Source of the DNA: Azospirillum sp.
Lineage (GTDB): Bacteria; Pseudomonadota; Alphaproteobacteria; Azospirillales; Azospirillaceae
Length of the DNA: 38,890 nucleotides
Reading direction: 5' to 3'
Assembly (NCBI GenBank): GCA_027483805.1
Contig: JAIXTS010000280.1
Span: forward strand, 1-38,890
Part shown: positions 23,512 to 31,668 of the stretch, piece after piece
How the letters are laid out: each line of letters starts with the position of its first letter
How positions within the stretch are numbered: position 1 is the stretch's first letter
Position numbers and translations under genes: made by a program
The notes under the pieces: model-generated
The model's input: only the letters and a program-made list of their open reading frames with translations
Database searches by the model: none
What the model was told of the DNA's origin: nothing

Positions 23512-24434
23512 TGAGCATCCTGCCCGACAGCTATTTTATCTATGCCAAGCGTCATGCGGGCCCGGACCATGCGCATTATCCGGCTTCGCCCATCATCAAC
23601 CGCGCGCCCATCGCCCTGCCGGGCGGAGCTAAGCTGGGCCTGTGGGTGGTCGTACCGCTGGAATTCCTTCCCCTGAACCCATCGGGACAGCCCTTCAAGG
23701 CACCGGGCGCCATGCAGACGCCCTATCCCGACCTGCGCCATTATACGACCCGGGATTATGGCAACCGTGTCGGTGCCTATCGGTTGCTGAAGCTGTTCGG
23801 CAAGCTGGGACTTCGCGCCACCTTTGCGGTGCAGGGGGCAGTTGCCGAACGCTATCCGGGTCTGGTCCGGGATGTCCTGGCCGACGGACACAATGTCTGC
23901 GCCCATGGCTGGGACACGGATAGCCTGCACCATTCTGCCCTGTCGGCAGAGGTGGAGAATGGCTACATCACCCGCACCCTCGACGCCATCCAGGCGGCGG
24001 GTGGCACCCGACCAGTTGGCTGGCTCAGTCCGGCGCGTGCGGAGGGTTTCGCCACCCCGGCCCGACTGGCCGCCAATGGCATCCGCTGGTTTGCGGACTG
24101 GGCACATGACGACTTGCCCACCTGGTTCCAGACGGAGACAGGCACGTTGGCCGCCCTGCCCTTGTCGAACGAGCTGGATGACTGGCAAATCCTGATCAAC
24201 TACACCCGGCCGGAACATGAATGGGCTACCCAGACGGCGGATGCCGCGGACTGGCTGCTGGATGAGGCTGGGCGTTTTAATAGTCCACGACTGCTGACCT
24301 TGACCCTGCGCCCCTATGTCAGCGGCCTCCCCTATCGTATCAGGTCACTGCATGAGAGTTTGTCCGGCGTGTTGAACCGTGCAGAAACCACACCGGCGAC
24401 CCCCGACGACCTGTTGAAGACGCTTTCGGCTTAG
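23511..24434 (+). CDS. Polysaccharide-deacetylase-fold hydrolase 2 (PuuE-like)
   Basis: A 307-residue paralogue of the preceding gene, sharing the DYGNRVGAYRLLKLF region and the histidine motif (VCAHGWD, H132), then RPVGWLSPARAEGFATPARLAANGIRWFADW. It has no signal peptide. The ATG at 23511 overlaps the upstream stop as TGATG, so translation is coupled. Two diverged copies side by side suggest either a hetero-oligomer or two successive ring-opening or deacylation steps in one pathway. It is the last gene of the operon and is followed by a long perfect hairpin. Confidence 0.85.
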   Translation: MSILPDSYFIYAKRHAGPDHAHYPASPIINRAPIALPGGAKLGLWVVVPLEFLPLNPSGQPFKAPGAMQTPYPDLRHYTTRDYGNRVGAYRLLKLFGKLGLRATFAVQGAVAERYPGLVRDVLADGHNVCAHGWDTDSLHHSALSAEVENGYITRTLDAIQAAGGTRPVGWLSPARAEGFATPARLAANGIRWFADWAHDDLPTWFQTETGTLAALPLSNELDDWQILINYTRPEHEWATQTADAADWLLDEAGRFNSPRLLTLTLRPYVSGLPYRIRSLHESLSGVLNRAETTPATPDDLLKTLSA

Positions 24435-24450
24435 GTCGGGGGCCTCTTTA

Positions 24451-24490
24451 CATCAAGCAGCCTAAAGCTTTACCTTTAGGCTGCTTGATG
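24451..24490. repeat. 17-bp perfect hairpin after the hydrolase operon
   Basis: CATCAAGCAGCCTAAAG (24451-24467) is repeated as its exact reverse complement at 24474-24490 with a 6-nt loop. It lies 17 bp past the operon's last stop. No T-run follows, so it may act as an mRNA 3'-end stabiliser, a weak terminator or a boundary element before the injection-system cluster. Confidence 0.8.
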
Positions 24491-24621
24491 GCCGGCGACT
24501 GCCGGCGTTGACCTCGGGACCCAATGGCCGCTTGAAGCCAGCATCCTGATCAAACCACCATAACGTGCCCGGATATTCGACCCGCTAAATTCAAAAGTGC
24601 GGGCCGATTCAATGATCTCAA

Positions 24622-24649
24622 TTGACAGACGGAAAATTTCTCATATTTT
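24622..24649 (+). promoter_or_regulatory. Predicted promoter of the eCIS cluster
   Basis: A perfect -35 TTGACA (24622-24627), a 16-bp spacer and -10 TATTTT (24644-24649) lie in an AT-rich stretch 53 bp before the first gene's ATG. This is the only clear promoter seen for the roughly 14-kb gene set that follows. Confidence 0.6.
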
Positions 24650-24662
24650 ATGACTAAGTCAT
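24650..24662. promoter_or_regulatory. Palindrome at the predicted eCIS start site
   Basis: ATGACTAAGTCAT is a perfect 6+1+6 inverted repeat that begins directly after the -10 and is centred near the expected +1. A regulator bound here would block transcription. No regulator gene lies beside it. Confidence 0.5.
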
Positions 24663-24701
24663 ATTACTCTGGTCATACGCGTTATGCGCCTTGGAGGGGA
24701 G

Positions 24702-25265
24702 ATGCTGGATCGGGCGCTGTCGTTTGTCAGAGACGCCCTCGACTCTCATTTGCAGAGAAGTCTCTCCTTGTCCGAGCCTGTGGCAGTCCTGAACCATCTT
24801 CATCATGCCGACAGCGGCAGCTCGCAGAAGAACCAAAACCGCCTGATAATGGCACTGATAAAAATAGAACAGGATTCTTCACGACAATATTATAATGCGC
24901 AATTGCAAAAAAACGCCACCATCAGTAAATTACCCCCTCAGTTTTTTAATATAAATGTACTTATGGCCGCTAATTTTGACGACTATCTTGAATCCTTAAA
25001 GGTTTTATCTCAGGTCATTTTGTTCTTTCAAGCAAACAGCAGCTTTCAGCGGGCATCATACCCAAACTTGCCCGAAGAATTGAACCTCCTGGAGATCGAG
25101 GTTGAGGCGACGCCCGACGTTAAATCATTCGAAATTTGGGGCGCGCTGGGCACAAGCTACGTGCCATCAATCATCTATAAGATTCGTCGTTTGATCGTGG
25201 ACTCCCACCAGATCGCTGGCTTCCAGACACCGCTGCGTCAACCGGTCACGGAGGTTGGGCAATGA
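24702..25265 (+). CDS. eCIS DUF4255 protein (Pvc16/Cis16-like)
   Basis: A 187-residue protein resembling the Pvc16 N-terminal/DUF4255 family, which caps or terminates the sheath-tube in PVC, Afp and MAC-type particles. It begins MLDRALSFVRDALDSHLQRS, has the middle NINVLMAANFDDYLESLKVLSQVILFFQANSSF and the late LPEELNLLEIEVE, with a C-terminal YVPSIIYKIRRLIVDS. The frame also offers an ATG at 24684, but GGAGG (24693-24697) serves the ATG at 24702. Its first half is much richer in A+T than the neighbours: 24841-24960 has 34% G+C by hand count. It overlaps the next gene as ATGA. Confidence 0.82.
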   Translation: MLDRALSFVRDALDSHLQRSLSLSEPVAVLNHLHHADSGSSQKNQNRLIMALIKIEQDSSRQYYNAQLQKNATISKLPPQFFNINVLMAANFDDYLESLKVLSQVILFFQANSSFQRASYPNLPEELNLLEIEVEATPDVKSFEIWGALGTSYVPSIIYKIRRLIVDSHQIAGFQTPLRQPVTEVGQ

Positions 25266-26071
25266 GCGAATGTCTTTTGCGGGTGCGGATCGACCACACC
25301 TGGTACGGGGATCAGCCGATCAGCGGAATCACCTTGTGTCCAGATGCGCAAACCGATGCCATCCTGCAGCGGTTCGACCTCTGGTGGCGATATGAGGGGG
25401 CGCAATGGTCACTGTACAGCGACCGGGTTGGCATGAGGGCAGCGCTGCTCGCCGGGCTTGCCCGGGAATTGGATAGCAGACCGCTCTGTATTCGCTTTGT
25501 CGGCAACCTGGACCATTTATCGTCAATCACGGCCCTGCCGCCGGGGTCTCGAACCGTGCCGCATTACAGCAGCCGGGCGGTCGATGCCGGCACGGGCGAG
25601 GATGCGGTGGACCTTGTCCTGAAACCGAAATCCGATGCGGCGGCCCCACCGGCGACCATCTGGCTGTACCCCGACGATGTGGCCCGGGCCGTGCCCGGCA
25701 CGACTTGGTGCATCCGGCTCGAGGCGGCCCGGTTGCCCTGGATTTACTTTGTGGTCAATCGCAGCCAGAACCCGCTGAACCAGCCATTCATACGTACATC
25801 CGACGGGCAGGTCCTTGCCGGGCCGGTGGAAACACAAATGCCTGACGGGGACACGGCCCTGCGCTTCGATACCGGAACACAGGCATGGGCCTTCAACCGG
25901 ACGCCAACGTTGCGGTTGGGTCTTTTCGACCGTTTCCGTTCTCCATTATCCGATCAGACGACGGAAATCTGCCTGATCCGCTCCATGCCCTTGCCGGCGT
26001 CAGGCGCCGTGCGGTGGGACGGGGATGGGCCGGACAGGCGGGTTAGCGCGGCGACCATAATCTATCTTTAA
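25262..26071 (+). CDS. Unrecognised protein in the eCIS cluster
   Basis: A 269-residue protein not assigned to a family. It has no signal peptide, no membrane segment and no catalytic motif that was recognised. The N-terminus (RVRIDHTWYGDQPISGITLCPDAQTD) and the alternation of short beta-type stretches suggest a mainly beta protein. Three short tryptophan-containing segments (FDLWWRYEG, TTWCIRLEAARLPWIYFV, TQAWAFNRTP) stand out. Its start overlaps the stop of the DUF4255 gene, and the sheath gene follows 74 bp later, so it is translated with the cap protein. A structural role (second cap or terminator, sheath adaptor) is the simplest guess; a cargo role cannot be excluded. Confidence 0.75.
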   Translation: MSECLLRVRIDHTWYGDQPISGITLCPDAQTDAILQRFDLWWRYEGAQWSLYSDRVGMRAALLAGLARELDSRPLCIRFVGNLDHLSSITALPPGSRTVPHYSSRAVDAGTGEDAVDLVLKPKSDAAAPPATIWLYPDDVARAVPGTTWCIRLEAARLPWIYFVVNRSQNPLNQPFIRTSDGQVLAGPVETQMPDGDTALRFDTGTQAWAFNRTPTLRLGLFDRFRSPLSDQTTEICLIRSMPLPASGAVRWDGDGPDRRVSAATIIYL

Positions 26072-26145
26072 CGCATCGTGACAGCGGGTTCCGGAAGGGA
26101 AACCTTCAAGCCCCCGCCCTCACCCCAGACAAGGAAGAGGCGATC

Positions 26146-27723
26146 TTGGCAACGTATTCGACACCAGGCGTTTACATCAACGAGGTCAACGCCTTTCCCA
26201 ACTCCGTGGTGCCCATTGCCACCGCCGTGCCCGTCTTCATCGGCTATACACCACGCGCCGATTATGAGGGTAAATCTTACTACAATAAACCGGTGCGCAT
26301 CACGTCTTTTGCGGAATACCAAGCTTACTTCACCCTGCCGAACCCGGCCCCACCTGCCGATCCAGTACGCCAGTATTCACCACAATATTATCTGGTAGCC
26401 CAGGATAAGGAGCCGGAGGTCGGTCCGCACCTGGGTATCGGTGGCAAGTTTTACTCAGTCCTTCCCGATCCGAACACCATTTACTATATGTATAATAGCA
26501 TCCGCCTGTTCTATCAGAATGGCGGCAGCGATGCCTGGATCATCTCGGTCGGCCCTTACGGCCCGCCCAGCGGCAAGCCGCTGGATGATGCCAAGACCCC
26601 TTTGGTCAATTCCAATGTAAAGCTGGGCGATTTTCAGCGCGCTCTGGAACTGCTGAAGATCGAACTGGAACCGACCATTTATGTCTGTCCGGAGGCCACG
26701 CTGCTGCCGGCGGCAGACAATGCCACCCTGACCCAGGGCATGCTGTTGCAAGCGCAGGAACTGCAGACCACCGTCTGCCTGTTCGACGTGATCAACGGTA
26801 ATCAGCCCGACCCGATCCAATATACCCAGGATATCGAGGCCTTCCGCAACGGGACAGGGACAAACGGGCTGAAATACGGGATCTGTTATTACCCGTTTAT
26901 TGGCACCACCATCATGCAAAGCGGGGAAATCGATTTCACCAACCTGTTCGCCGGGGATACCAAACAGTTGGCCCCGCTGCTGGACAGCCCCACCAGCCCC
27001 AATCCGGTGGCGGCGAAGATCATCGGTATGATCCAGAACCCGCCGGCCACCCCGCTGACCACCAGCCAATTGCATGGCGCCCTGCTCATCGCCAGCAAGA
27101 CTTACGGCCAGATCATCAAGCAAGTTACGAATGTAGCCAATTTGCTGCCCCCCAGCGGAGCAATGGCAGGGGTTTATACGGTGAATGACCAGACGGCAGG
27201 CGTCTGGAACAGCCCGGCCAATACCAGCATCGTTGGCGCCGCCAGCCTGCCCATCAAGCTGTCAGACAGCCAACAGGCCAATCTGAATGTCGATGCGGTC
27301 TCCGGCAAATCGATCAATGCCATCCGTTTCTTCAATGGTCAGGGCATTCTGGTCTGGGGGGCCCGCACGTTGGATGGCAACAGCCAGGATTGGCGGTACG
27401 TTTCTGTCCGGCGGACGATGATCTTCCTTGAACAGTCGGTGAAGCTGGCGGCCCGCGCCTATGTATTCGCGCCCAACAACGCCAATACCTGGGCCGCTGT
27501 AAAAAGCATGATCTCCAGCTTCCTGACAGATGTCTGGAAACAAGGCGGCTTGCAGGGTGCCAAGCCTGACGACGCCTTCTCCGTCGCGGTTGGCCTGGGC
27601 ACAACCATGACCGCAGAGGATTTGTTGAACGGCTATATGCGGGTCACGGTCCTGGTCTGCGTCGTCCGGCCGGCCGAATTTATCGAAATCACCTTCCAGC
27701 AGCAGATGGCCAAGTCCGGCTAA
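26146..27723 (+). CDS. eCIS contractile sheath protein
   Basis: A 525-residue sheath subunit that polymerises around the tube and contracts. The N-terminus YSTPGVYINEV...TAVPVFIGYT is the signature of eCIS and phage sheaths. The C-terminal domain has INAIRFFNGQGILVWGARTL, WRYVSVRRTMIFLEQS, YVFAPNNANTWAAV and a terminal RPAEFIEITFQQQ. It probably starts at TTG (26146), 5 bp after AAGGAAGAGG, because the next Met codons fall inside the conserved fold. Only one sheath gene is present here, whereas Afp and PVC have three. The tube gene follows 46 bp later. Confidence 0.95.
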   Translation: MATYSTPGVYINEVNAFPNSVVPIATAVPVFIGYTPRADYEGKSYYNKPVRITSFAEYQAYFTLPNPAPPADPVRQYSPQYYLVAQDKEPEVGPHLGIGGKFYSVLPDPNTIYYMYNSIRLFYQNGGSDAWIISVGPYGPPSGKPLDDAKTPLVNSNVKLGDFQRALELLKIELEPTIYVCPEATLLPAADNATLTQGMLLQAQELQTTVCLFDVINGNQPDPIQYTQDIEAFRNGTGTNGLKYGICYYPFIGTTIMQSGEIDFTNLFAGDTKQLAPLLDSPTSPNPVAAKIIGMIQNPPATPLTTSQLHGALLIASKTYGQIIKQVTNVANLLPPSGAMAGVYTVNDQTAGVWNSPANTSIVGAASLPIKLSDSQQANLNVDAVSGKSINAIRFFNGQGILVWGARTLDGNSQDWRYVSVRRTMIFLEQSVKLAARAYVFAPNNANTWAAVKSMISSFLTDVWKQGGLQGAKPDDAFSVAVGLGTTMTAEDLLNGYMRVTVLVCVVRPAEFIEITFQQQMAKSG

Positions 27724-27769
27724 GCCCAGGTGGCGCCCCCATTCCCTTCCGAATTAGAGAGGTATGATC

Positions 27770-28228
27770 ATGGCCGGTGAAGTTGAAGACAATGTATGGC
27801 CGTTGCCAAAGTTCCGATTCGAAGTGGATTTCGGTTCAGAACTGAAAGGAATTGCCTTCCAGGAAGTGTCTGGCATGGATGCCGAAGTCCAGATCATCGA
27901 ATACCGCCACAGCAACAGCCCGCTTTTTTCAGCGATCAAAATGCCGGGCATCGCGAAATACAGCAATGTCACGATGAAGCGTGGCGTGTTCGTCAATGAC
28001 AACACGTTCTGGAATTGGCTGAACGAAATCAAGATGAACACCATCAAGCGGCGCACGGTCTTGATCAAGCTGCTGGATGAAAGTGGCAAGGTCACCATGC
28101 TCTGGACCTTGAACAATGCCTGGCCGACCAAAGTGACCAGCACCGACCTGAAGTCGGACGGCAACGAGGTGGCGGTGGATACGATCGAAATTGCGCATGA
28201 ACAGATCGTGGTCACCAACGGGGGATAA
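27770..28228 (+). CDS. eCIS inner tube protein 1 (Pvc1/Hcp-like)
   Basis: A 152-residue phage T4-like tail-tube/Hcp-fold protein that forms the rings of the inner tube. Typical features are WPLPKFRFEVDFG, IAFQEVSGMDAEVQIIEYRHSNSP, KMPGIAKYSNVTMKRGVF and NAWPTKVTSTDLKSDGNEVAVDTIEIAHE. The ATG at 27770 was preferred over the one at 27764 because GAGAGG ends at 27762, too close to the first. It is the second structural gene after the sheath, as in most eCIS loci. Confidence 0.94.
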   Translation: MAGEVEDNVWPLPKFRFEVDFGSELKGIAFQEVSGMDAEVQIIEYRHSNSPLFSAIKMPGIAKYSNVTMKRGVFVNDNTFWNWLNEIKMNTIKRRTVLIKLLDESGKVTMLWTLNNAWPTKVTSTDLKSDGNEVAVDTIEIAHEQIVVTNGG

Positions 28229-28231
28229 CCG

Positions 28232-28711
28232 ATGCCCGGTTTGCTCTCGGCCTTGACGGATTATGTGACCTCGCTGAACGAACTTCAGCCCAGCTTCTAT
28301 TTCGGGGTCAGCGTTCTGCCTTTTGCGCTGGATGCGGCCTTCCAGGAAGTATCGGGCCTGTCCAAGCAGATGGAGGTCGAAGAGGTGGTAAGCGGAGGGG
28401 AAAACCGCTTCGCCTACCGGCTTCCAGGCCGGGTAAAATACGAGAATTTGGTGCTGCGCCGTGGTGTGGCGATCAGCGGTGCGGCCTTTTCGATCTGGTG
28501 CGCTTCTGTACTGGACAGCGACTTCGCCACGCCGGTGACAACCATGGATGTGCTGGTGACACTTTACAACCACCAGCACATGCCGACCATGGCGTGGAAT
28601 GTCATCGGCGCTTATCCGGTGAAATGGAGCATGAGCGACCTGAAATCCCAGGAAAATGCGCTGCTGATCGAAACCATCGAACTGGCCTATCGCCGTTACG
28701 TGCTGGTGTAG
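28232..28711 (+). CDS. eCIS tube protein 2 (Pvc5/Cis5-like, tube-baseplate)
   Basis: A 159-residue paralogue of the main tube protein, with the same FQEVSGL, LPGRVKYENLVLRRGVAISGAAF and NVIGAYPVKWSMSDLKSQENALLIETIELAYRRY elements. In characterised particles the second tube protein forms the first ring(s) joining the tube to the spike and baseplate. It begins 3 bp after the first tube gene and probably shares its mRNA and translation. Confidence 0.92.
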   Translation: MPGLLSALTDYVTSLNELQPSFYFGVSVLPFALDAAFQEVSGLSKQMEVEEVVSGGENRFAYRLPGRVKYENLVLRRGVAISGAAFSIWCASVLDSDFATPVTTMDVLVTLYNHQHMPTMAWNVIGAYPVKWSMSDLKSQENALLIETIELAYRRYVLV

Positions 28712-28724
28712 GCAGGAGCATCAT

Positions 28725-28895
28725 ATGCCGGTCGAGATACGCGAACTGGTCATCAAGACCACATTGGAGAGCGGCGTTACGGACCGACAGGATCGGGAGA
28801 GGAAGGCCGATCTTCAGGCCTTGCGTCGTACGCTGCTGCAGGAATGTGAACGCATGCTGCGCGACACCCAGGGCCGCAAGCGTTTCGACCGGTAG
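28725..28895 (+). CDS. Small DUF5908 eCIS protein (Pvc6-like)
   Basis: A 56-residue protein, MPVEIRELVIKTTLESG, then a helical charged segment with RRTLLQECERMLRD. The opening matches the DUF5908 family, found almost only in eCIS clusters between the tube and LysM genes. A clear GGAG lies at 28715-28718 before the ATG. The exact role is unknown; position and size suggest a small baseplate or assembly factor. Confidence 0.85.
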   Translation: MPVEIRELVIKTTLESGVTDRQDRERKADLQALRRTLLQECERMLRDTQGRKRFDR

Positions 28896-28904
28896 GAACA
28901 ATCC

Positions 28905-29582
28905 ATGCCCAACCTGACCATCACCGGCTATAGTGACGAAAAGTTCAGCAGCAAGGCAGCCGCGCCCAACCAGTATGTGGCGATGCTCAACCCGTCCAGC
29001 ATCGATCTGGGGCGCGGGGTGGACTATAGCGAGGACAGCAGCGGCACCTCTGCCGCCTCACCAAAATTCAAGCAGTTGCCCAGTGAAACCCTGAGTTTTG
29101 AGTTGACTATCGACTGTACCGGCGTGGTCGATGACACGCGTGTCGACCTTAAGACGGAGTTGGAAACGCTATCGGCGGTGATCCGCGACTACAAGAGCGA
29201 TACCCACCGGCCCAATTATGTCACCGTGGTTTGGGGCGACACGCTGAATTTCAAGGGTGTGCTGACCAATATGAGTGTCAATTACACCTTCTTCAAACCC
29301 AATGGCGGCGCGCTGCGGGCCAAGGTGAAACTGGACTTCCGCTCCTATGTGGATGCGGCCACCCTGGCCAAGCAGCAGAACCAGCAATCACCCGATGTGA
29401 CCCACCATATCCTGGTGCGTGACGGTGACAGCCTGCCGCTGATCGCGCAGACGGTCTATCGCCGCCCGGACTTCTTCGTGGCCCTCGCCAAGGCCAATCG
29501 CCTGGACAAGTTCCGGCACCTGCAGGGCGGCACCACCCTGTTGACCCCGCCGCTGAAGTCCGGGGAGGCGTCCCATGGCTGA
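28905..29582 (+). CDS. eCIS LysM baseplate protein (Pvc7/gp53-like)
   Basis: A 225-residue protein with an N-terminal domain (about 1-150: QYVAMLNPSSIDLGRGVDYSEDSS, SFELTIDCTGVV, VVWGDTLNFKGVLTNMSVNYTFF) and a C-terminal LysM domain (about 167-217: HHILVRDGDSLPLIAQTVY, ALAKANRLDKFRHLQGGTTLLTP). In eCIS and phage baseplates this protein links the tube adaptor to the spike hub and baseplate ring. It starts 9 bp after the DUF5908 gene and overlaps the spike gene by 8 bp. Confidence 0.92.
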   Translation: MPNLTITGYSDEKFSSKAAAPNQYVAMLNPSSIDLGRGVDYSEDSSGTSAASPKFKQLPSETLSFELTIDCTGVVDDTRVDLKTELETLSAVIRDYKSDTHRPNYVTVVWGDTLNFKGVLTNMSVNYTFFKPNGGALRAKVKLDFRSYVDAATLAKQQNQQSPDVTHHILVRDGDSLPLIAQTVYRRPDFFVALAKANRLDKFRHLQGGTTLLTPPLKSGEASHG

Positions 29583-31359
29583 CGCCACGGATGGCGGCCT
29601 CGCATCCTTCACAATCACCGTGAACGGCACTGCCATTCCCACCGAATATCAGGTCGTGTCCATCGAGATCGAGCAATCGGCCAATCGCATCGCACGGGCC
29701 AGCATCGTGCTGCCGGACGGGGATGCCTCGACCCAGGATTTCGCCATCAGCGGCGCGGACACCTTCGTTCCGGGCGCCGCGATCAGCATTCAGCTGGGCT
29801 ATGACAACACCAATAAAGAGGTGTTTTCCGGCATCATCACCGGCCAGCGCCTGTCCCTGGCCGTGAGTTCCGGCTCCAGCCTGGAGGTGGAGTGCCGTGA
29901 CAAGGCCGTTCTGCTGACGGTGGGCCGGAAATCATCGGCCTATGCGTCATCGAAGGATAGCGATGCCATATCGGCTATCCTGTCCAATGCCGGCCTGACC
30001 GCCGATGTCGCGGCCACCACGCCGCAGCAGGAGGCGCTGATCCAGTATGACAGCAGCGACTGGGATTTCATCGTCACCCGTGCGGAAATCAACGGCTTGC
30101 TGGTGCTGACCCAGAATGGAACCGTCAAGGTTTTTGATCCCCTGGACCAAAGCGACCCGTCCGTTACCATCACCCAGGGCATTGACCTGTTTGGCTTCGA
30201 GGGCACATTGGACGCCATCGGTCAGCTGGATCAGGTCACCGCCAATGCCTGGGACCCGGGCACCCTGGACCTCATCAACGCGACGGCCAGCGCCAGCTTT
30301 GCCGGACCGGGAAACTTGACCACCAAGAAGCTGGCCGGTGACATGGGCCAGGGGACCGTCAGCCTGCAAACGGCCGGAACGGAAACGAATGACGGGCTGA
30401 CCGGTTGGGCCAAGGCGCAGGTCGCGAAAAGCACCCTGGCCAAGATCGTAGCCACCGCCACCATCCAGGGGCGGTCGGACCTGACGCCGGGACAGACCGT
30501 GACGCTCGCCGGATTGGGGGCCCGGTTCAACGGTACGCATCTGATCACCGGGATGCGCCACCGCCTGCGCGAGGGCAACTGGACCAGCGATTTGCTGCTG
30601 GGGTTTGAACGCCAATGGTTCGTGCAGGAGCATGATGTCAGCACACCGCCGGCGGCGGGCCTGTTGCCCGGTATCGGCGGACTATTCTGCGGTACGGTCC
30701 TGAAGATCGACAGTGATCCCGACAATGGTTTCCGCATCCAGGTGGAAATTGCCCATTTCAACGACAGCAATGCTGGAATCTGGGCGCGCATGGCGCATTT
30801 CCACGCCACCGACGGGGCCGGTGCCTTTTTCCTGCCCGAGGTCGGGGACGAGGTGCTGGTGGGTTTCCTCAATGCCGATCCGCGTTTCCCGGTGATCCTG
30901 GGCAGCCTGTACAGCAAGAACCGCAAGCCCAACAGCGCCCTGACCCCGGATTCAACAAACAGCCATAAGGCACTCTACACAAAGGCCGGTTCGTTCCTTG
31001 ATTTCAACGACGAAGACAAGATCATCACCCTGTCCACGCCGGGTGGCAACAAACTGGTCCTGGATGACAAGAACGGTCAGATCCAGCTGGTCGATCAGAA
31101 CGGCAACAGCATCCAGATGGACAGCAGCGCCATTGCCCTGAAAAGCGCCGCCGCCCTGAATGCCCAAGCAGCGACGACCATGTCGCTGAAAGGCGACAGC
31201 GGGATCACCGCCGAAAGCAGCGGCGGCGATGTCAGTATCACCGGCACCAACGTTTCCGTGACCGCCAATGCCCAATTGACTGCCAAAGGTAGCGCCAGCG
31301 CCGAGATCCAGGGCGGGGCACAGCTCACGCTCAAGGGCGGCATGGTCATGATCAACTGA
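29575..31359 (+). CDS. eCIS spike/hub protein (VgrG/gp27-gp5-like, Pvc8)
   Basis: A 594-residue central spike. Residues 1-360 form the gp27-like hub; LVLTQNGTVKVFDPL and LTPGQTVTLAGLGARFNGTHLITGMRHR are typical. Residues about 365-448 form the OB-fold (FCGTVLKIDSDPDNGFRIQV, MAHFHATDGAGAFFLPEVGDEVLVGF, FPVILGSLY). The tail is a gp5/VgrG-like repeat region forming the beta-helical needle (ITLSTPGGNKLVLDDKNGQI, then short alternating repeats to VMIN). No extra C-terminal effector domain is present. A PAAR tip gene follows 12 bp downstream. Confidence 0.95.
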   Translation: MADATDGGLASFTITVNGTAIPTEYQVVSIEIEQSANRIARASIVLPDGDASTQDFAISGADTFVPGAAISIQLGYDNTNKEVFSGIITGQRLSLAVSSGSSLEVECRDKAVLLTVGRKSSAYASSKDSDAISAILSNAGLTADVAATTPQQEALIQYDSSDWDFIVTRAEINGLLVLTQNGTVKVFDPLDQSDPSVTITQGIDLFGFEGTLDAIGQLDQVTANAWDPGTLDLINATASASFAGPGNLTTKKLAGDMGQGTVSLQTAGTETNDGLTGWAKAQVAKSTLAKIVATATIQGRSDLTPGQTVTLAGLGARFNGTHLITGMRHRLREGNWTSDLLLGFERQWFVQEHDVSTPPAAGLLPGIGGLFCGTVLKIDSDPDNGFRIQVEIAHFNDSNAGIWARMAHFHATDGAGAFFLPEVGDEVLVGFLNADPRFPVILGSLYSKNRKPNSALTPDSTNSHKALYTKAGSFLDFNDEDKIITLSTPGGNKLVLDDKNGQIQLVDQNGNSIQMDSSAIALKSAAALNAQAATTMSLKGDSGITAESSGGDVSITGTNVSVTANAQLTAKGSASAEIQGGAQLTLKGGMVMIN

Positions 31360-31371
31360 AGGACCTGTCCC

Positions 31372-31668
31372 ATGCCGCCTGCCGCTCGCCTTGGCGACTT
31401 TCATCAGTGCCCGATGGTCACGCCCGGCCTGCCGCCCATACCGCATGTGGGGGGGCCAATCTCGCTGGGAGCGCCCACCGTCCTGATCTGCAATATGCCG
31501 GCGGCCCGGGTCGGCGATATGGCGGTATGTGTCGGCCCGCCGGACAGCATCGTCAAAGGGTCGGCCACCGTCATGATTACCAGCATGCCAGCTGCCCGCA
31601 TGGGGGATACGACGGCCCATGGCGGTACCATCGCGCTGGGCGCTCCCACTGTCATGATCGGGGGATGA
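31372..31668 (+). CDS. PAAR-type spike tip protein (Pvc10-like)
   Basis: A 98-residue protein of duplicated PAAR-type segments: PPAARLGDFHQC, then NMPAARVGDMAVC and SMPAARMGDTTAHGG, each followed by a GAPTV- or GSATV-type turn. Histidines and cysteines that could bind the tip metal are visible (H11, C13, H25, C53, H83). It sharpens the spike and can carry cargo, but no extension is fused here. Its stop overlaps the next start as ATGA. Confidence 0.93.
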   Translation: MPPAARLGDFHQCPMVTPGLPPIPHVGGPISLGAPTVLICNMPAARVGDMAVCVGPPDSIVKGSATVMITSMPAARMGDTTAHGGTIALGAPTVMIGG

